Origin: Candidatus Peregrinibacteria bacterium
Lineage (GTDB): Bacteria; Patescibacteriota; Gracilibacteria; Peribacterales; Peribacteraceae
Length of the DNA stretch: 18,171 nucleotides
Direction of reading: 5' to 3'
Assembly (NCBI GenBank): GCA_016215715.1
Contig: JACRIG010000114.1
Span: 1 to 18,171, forward strand
The translations under genes were made by a program, and so were the position numbers. Positions 13,901 through 18,171 of the stretch are shown one piece after another. Below the pieces are notes generated by a model. The model ran no database searches, was not told the origin of the DNA, and saw nothing but the letters and a program-made list of their open reading frames with translations. Numbering within the stretch: the first letter of the stretch is position 1; each line of letters begins with the position of its first letter.

Positions 13901-14294
13901 CGCGGATGTTGTTTTTTTCGAGAACGCCGAGATCGTGCAGCTTCAGTCCGCAGTTGAGCGCCGTCTGCCCGCCGAAGCTGACCGAGATGGCATCGGGTTG
14001 TTCCTTCTTAATGATGTCCTCTACGAATGCCGGAGAGACGGGAACGAAGTACACGCGGTCGGCGAGTCCCCAGCTTGTCTGGTTGGTGGCGATGTTCGGG
14101 TTGATGAGGACGACGCGCTTCCCTTCTTCCTTATATGCCTTGATCGCCTGACTGCCCGAGTAGTCGAATTCGCCGGCTTCGCCGATCTTGAGTGCGCCCG
14201 AGCCGAGAAGAAGAATAGTGTCGACACCGGAAACAATCTTCCCGTCGGCGTGTGAGGCGTTCGGGAGCAGAGAACGATTTGCGGAGTCCGGCAT
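10941..14294 (-). CDS. carB: Carbamoyl-phosphate synthase large subunit
   Basis: A 1117-residue CarB, which makes carbamoyl phosphate from ammonia, bicarbonate and two ATP for pyrimidine and arginine synthesis. The first synthetase half starts with 'LLLGSGALKIGEAGEFDYSG', a variant I associate with Bacteroidetes and eukaryotic-type enzymes, and has ATP-grasp residues in 'VIEVNARLSRSSALASKATG' (about 311-330). The second half begins 'VIVLGGGPYSIGSSVEFDW' (about 601) with 'VIECNLRASRSFPFASKVTG' (about 878-897). The C-terminal regulatory domain of methylglyoxal-synthase type spans about 977-1117. E. coli CarB has 1073 residues. Part of the excess is an insert of about 35 residues between the halves, encoded by repeat DNA; the rest is an N-terminal extension of about 27 residues. 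No carA lies in the window. A weak promoter, TTGCGT (14327-14332) and TAGCGT (14304-14309), stands 9 bases before the ATG. Ends with TGA. Confidence 0.95.
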   Translation of the reverse strand: MPDSANRSLLPNASHADGKIVSGVDTILLLGSGALKIGEAGEFDYSGSQAIKAYKEEGKRVVLINPNIATNQTSWGLADRVYFVPVSPAFVEDIIKKEQPDAISVSFGGQTALNCGLKLHDLGVLEKNNIRVLGTPIESVRLTEDRALFNKELQTIGVSVPRSFPCTTPEEAQKAAETLTFPVIVRGSFALGGKGSGRADNKEELLALTGKAFVESALILVEEDLTGWKEIEYEVVRDGADNCITVCNMENVDPLGIHTGESIVVAPSQTLDNTEYQMLRSIALKVIRHFGIVGECNIQYALDPQSRDYRVIEVNARLSRSSALASKATGYPLAFVAAKLSLGFTLPELKNAITQVTCSDFEPSLDYVAVKIPRWDLQKFRHVSDQVTSEMKSVGEVMALGRSFEEALQKAMRMLNIGADGLYPVPFAFENLNREVKRPTPRRIFAVAKALEGEWSTEEMNIATGIDPWFLDRIRHCAQLAQELSRKMSEPLDVGLLRRLKCAGFSDAAIGRILGQETESIRQQRLAAGILPVVKQIDTLAGEFPARTNYLYMTYHGNEHDVTFEDIGQRTLRLRSGQAEDRGQDEKSRSPKSEVRSPNGRVIVLGGGPYSIGSSVEFDWCCVQAAHELKNLGYEVAMINSNPETVSTDYDECDLLFFEQLTEERVRDITDLLHPMGVVVSMGGQIPNSLAPKLARLGIPILGTDPKDIDRAEDRHKFSALLDQLKVDQPEWKEFADIATAEQFCESVGYPVIVRPSYVLSGAAMAVVHSKDDLEAFLDQAASIGKDAPVVISKFEVGAKEIELDAVAQDGAMLLYAIAEHVENAGVHSGDSTIILPPQRLNMETMHQLKVIAKKIAEGLSISGPFNIQFLAKDNRLKVIECNLRASRSFPFASKVTGVNFAQLATQALLRKAPTGRRYQTIDLDHVGVKAAQFSFSRLQGADPRLGVEMTSTGEVACFGHNAEEALLVALLAVGFKMPQKNILLTIVRLEDKVALLATIQTLHTLGFAIFATQNTHAFLESRGIPSAQLYKVSEPRSPNIREYLENRRIDLVINIPTHEGTQEQTDGYFIRRLATDRGIPLLTNVQLTKRVVEALSTVPLDRLPSMAWPDLLEHQN
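12504..12593. repeat. Repeat DNA inserted in frame within carB
   Basis: Three repeat types lie side by side: four tandem copies of ACTTCGG (12504-12531); an 11-base direct repeat GTCCTCTGTCC at 12545-12555 and 12583-12593; and between those the widespread dispersed sequence CTGTCCTGAGCGAAGTCGAA (12561-12580). On the carB strand they encode 'RTLRLRSGQAEDRGQDEK' and 'SRSPKSEVRSPNG', which have no counterpart in ordinary CarB. The reading frame is kept. Confidence 0.85.
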
Positions 14295-14451
14295 GGCGCG
14301 GGCACGCTACACGAGCATGTTCCCCGACGCAATGAATGTGACCGTCGTGCAATTGTGCTCCGGTAGGAAATTCATTCTGATGCTATCCGACGCGTCTTAC
14401 GTGTCCCGTCATGTTCTTCATAAAGCAGCAAGGAATTTTTCGTCGTGCGAT

Positions 14452-14482
14452 TTGCCGCGTTTCGCAAAAGAGATTATACAAT
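14452..14482 (+). promoter_or_regulatory. Putative promoter of the secreted repeat protein
   Basis: A -10 element TACAAT (14477-14482) or overlapping TATACA (14475-14480), with TTGCCG (14452-14457) 19 or 17 bases upstream. The ATG at 14506 is 23 bases after TACAAT, the same distance as in greA. The gap 14295-14505 is the divergent control region shared with carB. Confidence 0.4.
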
Positions 14483-14505
14483 GTCTGATTTCCTCCCCTT
14501 TCCCC

Positions 14506-16635
14506 ATGAACATGTTTTCGTGTCCGGACGGTTTATCCGTTCTCCGCCGCAAGGCTTTCTACGCAGCAACGACGCTGACTTTTTTTCTTTCCTCGATCTT
14601 CGCACCCACGGCCTTTGCCGCGAACCGCTACTGGGCGGGGAGTGCGAACGGGAATGACACCCGATGGGAGTCTCTCAAAAACTGGTCGGCGACCGCACGC
14701 GGTGCAACCGGTGCCACCGTGCCGGGCATTAATGATTACGCCATCTTCCTCGGCAGCGGCGCCTCGGTGACCCTGCGCAGCCGGTGGAGCGGTTCGGGTA
14801 TTCTGCTCGGGGCCGCGTGGACAGGATCCATTCTCATGGGAACGGGCACCATCAAGGTCGGCCGCCTCGGCATTGCCATCGGCAGCGGTCGCCTCATCGG
14901 CGGCTTCGCCGGTTCAGGAGTGGAGATCCGGGCCACCGGCAGCGGCTACACCCAGACGGGAGGTATCGTTTCCCTCGCGGGGCCCTTCTCCCACTCGGGC
15001 AGCTTCAAGGTGCAATCCATCGGGACCCAGCGCTCATCCTTCATCCTCACCGGCGCGCTCATCTTCAGCGGCAACGCCAACCAGTTCTTCACGGATGGTC
15101 AGGGGCAGACACGCACGCGGGCCGATTACCGCGGCGGCATTACACTCAAGAACTCGGGGGGATCGAACACGACGAACAAGGTGATCGTCAGCGGTGCGAC
15201 GCTCGGCCTGTCCGGCGCATTGACCATCACAACAGGAACCCTCGATCTCACGACGAACTCGGTCCCGCTCATCGATGATAACGGCAACATCACCATTGCA
15301 GATGCCGCTCTTGCCGGCCTCACGACTAATTCTAACGTCACCCACTCGGGGACGCTCACGGTCGGTTACAATGCAGCCTTCGCCCCCACCGCGGGTACCT
15401 GGACAGTCATTGATGACGGCGATACGACCTATACGCTCAACGGACCCGTCAGTGGCAAGCGCTTCTTCAGTCTCACGCTCAACAACACCGGCGGAGGAAC
15501 GAATGATGATGTCATCTTCGCGGGTAGCGGCGTGAACCTCTCGGGTAACCTCACCATCACGCTGGGCAACATGGATCTGGCAACGAATGCCCAGGCCCTC
15601 GTCGTTGACGACGGCAGTATTACCATTGCGGATGCGGAGCAGGCGACCTTCACCTCAAACAGCAACGTCACCCACTCGGGTGCGCTCACCGTGAACACCG
15701 CCGGCGGCTTCACCATCCGTAACGGAACCTGGACGGTCATCGATGACAGCGACACGACCTACACCATCAACGGCGGCAGCAAGCATTTCTACAACCTGAC
15801 GCTCAATAACACCGCCGGAACGTCGATGGATGATCTGACCATTTCGGCCACAAACTTCAACGTGTCCGGTTCGCTCACCATCACGAGCGGAAAGCTGAGC
15901 GCAATGGGCGTGACGACCACCATCGGCAGCGGTGTTACGATCGCTGATTCGACCGCCGCGATCTTCAGTCCGGACACCGTCTACGTCGGCGGCAACTGGA
16001 CGAAGCACTTGCTGGGAACATTCACGCCCAATGGCGGCACCGTGCACCTCAACGGAGCCGGTACCCAGACACTGACCGGTTCGACGACCTTCTACAGCCT
16101 GAGGGCCGTCACCACTACGGCGCGCACGATCCAGTTCCCCCAGAGTCTCACGCAGACGATCAGCAACTCCCTCACGCTCGCCGGTATTGCCAACAACAAG
16201 CTGACGCTCAACAGGACCGGCGGCTCCACGGCATGGAACATCCTCAGCAGCGGATCACGTGACCTTGCCTACCTCACGGTGAGCAACAGCAACAACCTCG
16301 GCGTCACCATCTCCTGCGGCAACAACTGTACGGACGGAGGCGGTAACACCGCATGGGACTTCGGGAGCACGACGACAACATCGAGTGGTGGCGGTGGCGG
16401 TGGCGGAGGCGGAGGAGGCGGTGGCGGCCGTCGTAACACGACGACCGTAACGACACCTGTCCTGCCTGTGACTCCGGGGACAACGAAGGCCGCGACAGTG
16501 AAGCCGAAGCCTGCGGTGAAGAAGGACAACCTCACCCCCAAACAGCGTATGGAAGCCCGCAAGGCCGCGCGCGTCGCAGCCGCTGCCGCCCGCGAGGCGC
16601 GCAAGAATGCGCGCAAGGCGAAGTGGGGACTGTAG
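14506..16635 (+). CDS. Secreted beta-strand repeat surface protein with poly-Gly linker and basic tail
   Basis: 709 residues. The frame is open upstream to 14188, but the ATG at 14506 gives a clean signal peptide: basic 'LRRK' (13-16), hydrophobic 'AFYAATTLTFFLSSIF' and cleavage near 'PTAFA-A' (38/39). The mature part is Gly/Thr/Ser/Asn-rich and low in charge, starting 'NRYWAGSANGND'. Three repeat units follow (DNA 15220-15549, 15550-15873, and a diverged one from 15874), sharing 'LTIT.G', 'ITIADA', 'SNVTHSG.LTV', 'GTWTVIDD.DTTYT.NG' and 'LTLNNT'. This is typical of beta-helix or beta-sandwich adhesin-like proteins. Residues 628-641 are 14 glycines written in mixed GGT/GGC/GGA codons, followed by a Thr/Pro/Lys segment and an Ala/Arg/Lys tail ending 'ARKNARKAKWGL'. 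No LPXTG or membrane anchor is visible. Role unknown; surface attachment is inferred. A strong terminator follows. Ends with TAG. Confidence 0.8.
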   Translation: MNMFSCPDGLSVLRRKAFYAATTLTFFLSSIFAPTAFAANRYWAGSANGNDTRWESLKNWSATARGATGATVPGINDYAIFLGSGASVTLRSRWSGSGILLGAAWTGSILMGTGTIKVGRLGIAIGSGRLIGGFAGSGVEIRATGSGYTQTGGIVSLAGPFSHSGSFKVQSIGTQRSSFILTGALIFSGNANQFFTDGQGQTRTRADYRGGITLKNSGGSNTTNKVIVSGATLGLSGALTITTGTLDLTTNSVPLIDDNGNITIADAALAGLTTNSNVTHSGTLTVGYNAAFAPTAGTWTVIDDGDTTYTLNGPVSGKRFFSLTLNNTGGGTNDDVIFAGSGVNLSGNLTITLGNMDLATNAQALVVDDGSITIADAEQATFTSNSNVTHSGALTVNTAGGFTIRNGTWTVIDDSDTTYTINGGSKHFYNLTLNNTAGTSMDDLTISATNFNVSGSLTITSGKLSAMGVTTTIGSGVTIADSTAAIFSPDTVYVGGNWTKHLLGTFTPNGGTVHLNGAGTQTLTGSTTFYSLRAVTTTARTIQFPQSLTQTISNSLTLAGIANNKLTLNRTGGSTAWNILSSGSRDLAYLTVSNSNNLGVTISCGNNCTDGGGNTAWDFGSTTTTSSGGGGGGGGGGGGGGRRNTTTVTTPVLPVTPGTTKAATVKPKPAVKKDNLTPKQRMEARKAARVAAAAAREARKNARKAKWGL

Positions 16636-16657
16636 ACTGTCTCATTCCTGGATAGTG

Positions 16658-16686
16658 AAAAGCCCTCCGGAGACGGGGGGCTTTTT
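16658..16686 (+). terminator. Rho-independent terminator of the secreted repeat protein gene
   Basis: AAAAGCCCTCC and GGGGGGCTTTT form an 11-base-pair stem (one G-U pair) around GGAGAC, followed directly by T residues. It begins 22 bases after the TAG stop. Confidence 0.85.
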
Positions 16687-16690
16687 AGAC

Positions 16691-16780
16691 GGGACAGAGG
16701 AGACAGAGGGAACAGAAGAGACAGAAGAAAACAAAAAATTCAGCGCACATCTGTGCCGTCTGTTGCTTCTGTCTCCTTTG
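16691..16780. repeat. Purine-rich (GGAGACAGA)n-type intergenic repeat with inverted arm
   Basis: Variants of GACAGAGGA and GACAGAAGA repeat from 16691 to 16730, and CTTCTGTCTC (16766-16775) is the exact inverse of GAGACAGAAG (16718-16727). The two could pair across about 38 bases that also hold a small GCAC/GTGC hairpin followed, on the minus strand, by TTTTTT (16733-16738), a weak terminator for the transporter gene. The same 'gacagagga' motif occurs in the carB insert. Confidence 0.55.
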
Positions 16781-16785
16781 TGCCC

Positions 16786-17772
16786 CTATGCCCGATGATG
16801 GTGCCGCTGCTTGAGGTGCATCCTCGTATGCCGGAGTCCCATCGCTTCGAGGATCACCGTTCCTCCGACAATCAGAATGCCTCCGACGACGTGATAGAGG
16901 AAAATGGGTTCACTGAGGAGCCAGTGGGCGAAAGCGACACTGACGACGACACCCGTGGAGGCCACGAGCGAGACAGTGGAAACGGGCAGGCGTTCGAGTG
17001 CCTGATAGTACGAGAAGACGTTGAGGAATTTCGAGATGAAGCCGAACCCGATGAGGGCTGTCAGGAGCGAAAGCGGGAACGCCCGGACTTCCGAAAGAAA
17101 TGTCTGCGGCTCAAACGGTGAGAGGAGGAAGAAGAAAGCGATGGCGATAACCGATCTGCTGATCATCGCGATTTCGGGGTTCGAATTGTGCAGAAAACGC
17201 CGGAACGTAATACTTCCGATGCTGAAGCACAGGCAGCCGAGCAGGATGAGGGAGTCGCCCCACTGCAGCGTGATGCCCACCGTGAAGCCCTGCAGCGCGA
17301 TGGTGATCACGCCTGTAAAGATGGCGACTGCCGCGATGGAGCGGCTTGGTGTCCAGCGTTCCGATAGGATGAGAACGGCGAGGAGAATCGTGAAAACGGT
17401 TTCGGAGTTTCCGAACAGCGATCCATTAATAGCCGACGTGTAGAAGAGTCCGGTAAAGAAAAGCAGGGGGCCGAGCGTGCCGCTGAAGAGGCCCACAATG
17501 AAGAGCGGCAGGAGCATGTTCCTGCGGATGCGCAGAACTTCTTTGAGTGTCGGAATGAAGCCGAAACTCAGCAGCAGGAAGAAGAGCGTCAGCAGCTCAC
17601 TGACGAAGATCAGAGAGAGCGGGCTGAACGCCTGTGTCAGTGACTTTGCGAACGTCGTGTACGTCGCACCCGCAAAGATGGTCAGGACAAGGAATGTCCA
17701 TCCGATATGTTCGGAAATCATGTGTTGTTCTGCCTGCGGCGATGGCCTGTGTGTGAGAGTTAGTTCAGCCAT
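16786..17772 (-). CDS. EamA-family (drug/metabolite transporter superfamily) permease
   Basis: A 328-residue, very hydrophobic protein with about ten membrane segments arranged as two EamA repeats. Segments include 'WTFLVLTIFAGATYTTFAKS' near the N-terminus, the end of repeat one 'GSLFGNSETVFTILLAVLIL' followed by 'SERWT', and the equivalent end of repeat two 'PVSTVSLVASTGVVVSVAFA' and 'LLSEPIFLYHVVGGILIVGG'. The 'E.......L..L.L.E' pattern is the family signature. Members export or import small metabolites such as amino acids or nucleosides; the substrate cannot be told. I keep the ATG at 17772, because the -10 box lies 10 bases before it; Met18 (17721) is an alternative. The C-terminus is basic and His-rich ('KQRHHHRA'), which could face the cytoplasm. 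Ends with TAG. Confidence 0.88.
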   Translation of the reverse strand: MAELTLTHRPSPQAEQHMISEHIGWTFLVLTIFAGATYTTFAKSLTQAFSPLSLIFVSELLTLFFLLLSFGFIPTLKEVLRIRRNMLLPLFIVGLFSGTLGPLLFFTGLFYTSAINGSLFGNSETVFTILLAVLILSERWTPSRSIAAVAIFTGVITIALQGFTVGITLQWGDSLILLGCLCFSIGSITFRRFLHNSNPEIAMISRSVIAIAFFFLLSPFEPQTFLSEVRAFPLSLLTALIGFGFISKFLNVFSYYQALERLPVSTVSLVASTGVVVSVAFAHWLLSEPIFLYHVVGGILIVGGTVILEAMGLRHTRMHLKQRHHHRA

Positions 17773-17782
17773 TTACTTATAT

Positions 17783-17811
17783 ATTATAACATAATTAGAT
17801 TATTTAGTAAA
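17783..17811 (-). promoter_or_regulatory. Extended -10 promoter of the EamA transporter
   Basis: On the minus strand: TTTACT (17806-17811), 17-base spacer ending TGT, then a consensus TATAAT (17783-17788). The -10 box is 10 bases before the ATG, so the leader would be only about 3 bases. The surrounding 17773-17820 is strongly AT-rich. Confidence 0.65.
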
Positions 17812-17846
17812 TATAAAGAATGGTCTCAGAAAGCCAAAAGGTACTT

Positions 17847-18171
17847 TCAGTTTCCTCTCAGAATAGAAAGAACCACACTCTCCCACGCGCTCCATCCCGC
17901 GTGGGCACGCACGTGTGAGGCGGGCTGCAGGTTTCCCTGACGGAAGGCGTCGACGACCTTCGGATGAACGTAATAGGAACGGCAGACCGCCGCCGTATTC
18001 CCCAGCTTTTCCGCGACATGACGGAATGCCTGATTGATCATGCGGGTTGCCTCACGCTCGGTTTTCGGCACTGCGCATTCTGCGAGGAATTGAGCGGCGA
18101 GCACCGTCCCGCACCACGTACGATAATCCTTCGCGGTAAAAGGGGAGTCAGCAATTGCATGCAGGTATGCA
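17847..18171 (-). CDS. DNA topoisomerase IB, C-terminal part (5' end outside window)
   Basis: 107 codons plus one base from the right edge to TGA at 17847. It begins 'AYLHAIADSPFTAKDYRTWC', where 'KDYRTW' carries a catalytic Arg (Arg17 of this fragment) of poxvirus-type topoisomerase IB. Near its end is 'LGNTAAVCRSYYVHPKVVDA'; the Tyr before 'VHP' (Tyr67) aligns with the nucleophile that forms the 3'-phosphotyrosyl bond. These are the last two landmarks of the catalytic domain, so the missing part is the N-terminal domain and most of the catalytic core. The enzyme relaxes supercoils without ATP. The window cuts the gene, so intactness cannot be judged. Same strand as the transporter but separated by that gene's own promoter. 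Confidence 0.85.
   Translation of the reverse strand, partial: AYLHAIADSPFTAKDYRTWCGTVLAAQFLAECAVPKTEREATRMINQAFRHVAEKLGNTAAVCRSYYVHPKVVDAFRQGNLQPASHVRAHAGWSAWESVVLSILRGN

Noticed and set aside
12867..14255. A 462-codon open frame on the plus strand
   Set aside because: It is antisense to carB, whose protein matches the family throughout; long antisense frames are expected in GC-rich coding DNA, and the translated protein resembles nothing.
14188..14505. Upstream extension of the secreted repeat protein by 106 codons
   Set aside because: It overlaps the start of carB on the other strand, has no protein-like features, and would bury the clear signal peptide that starts at 14506.
16387..16428. 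Gly-codon run as a DNA microsatellite
   Set aside because: The codons alternate irregularly among GGT, GGC and GGA, so it is not a simple repeat prone to slippage.
1..18171. UGA read as glycine (Gracilibacteria/SR1 code)
   Set aside because: TGA ends paralog B, carB and the topoisomerase at the expected family C-termini, and no internal TGA is needed in any gene.
1..18171. General reassignment of TAG to an amino acid
   Set aside because: greA, the transporter and the secreted protein end on TAG at sensible places, the last with a terminator 22 bases later. Only paralog E and hicA have internal TAG, so local mutation is more likely.

Overview
The window looks like a chromosomal segment of a Candidate Phyla Radiation (Patescibacteria) bacterium, possibly Peregrinibacteria/Peribacteria-like. 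This is an inference from content and style, not from a marker gene. The supporting signs are a tandem family of Cys-rich zinc-ribbon proteins of a kind I associate with CPR genomes, a TrmB-family regulator, a secreted repeat protein with a poly-Gly stretch, few convincing Shine-Dalgarno sites, and several promoters placed so close to the start codon that transcripts should be leaderless. TGA is a normal stop here (paralog B, carB and the topoisomerase end on it), so the Gracilibacteria/SR1 UGA-glycine code does not apply. No rRNA, tRNA or CRISPR array was seen.

Left half (1-8813, minus strand): five tandem paralogs (A-E, in left-to-right order; transcription runs E to A) of a roughly 550-570-residue protein. 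Each has an N-terminal zinc ribbon, two Cys-rich repetitive halves that each end in a conserved 'YCILN.QY.KEEYE' cap, a conserved linker, and a C-terminal domain that is itself a diverged copy of the N-terminal one. A runs off the left edge and is open over all 1370 bases. E carries one in-frame amber codon. A short spacer repeat, and the relic of another paralog's 3' end, show that the array grew and shrank by recombination. Between A and B a hicB-hicA toxin-antitoxin pair lies on the opposite strand; its hicA also has an in-frame amber stop with the rest of the domain intact behind it.

Middle (8814-10881): a divergently transcribed TrmB-family regulator faces the array. A perfect 18-base palindrome covers its -35 region, so it probably represses itself and may also control the array. 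Convergent to it are a small uncharacterised acidic protein and greA with an acidic N-terminal extension.

Right half (10941-18171): carB (large subunit of carbamoyl-phosphate synthetase) carries an in-frame insert of dispersed-repeat DNA exactly between its two synthetase halves. Divergent from it is a secreted beta-repeat surface protein followed by a strong terminator. An EamA-family transporter and the 3' end of a poxvirus-type DNA topoisomerase IB close the window. Housekeeping genes (carB, greA, topoisomerase) therefore frame an accessory region formed by the Cys-rich array, its regulator and the toxin-antitoxin pair. The array is the best candidate for an undescribed system: its proteins look like stacked metal-binding or redox scaffolds, but no function can be read from the sequence.
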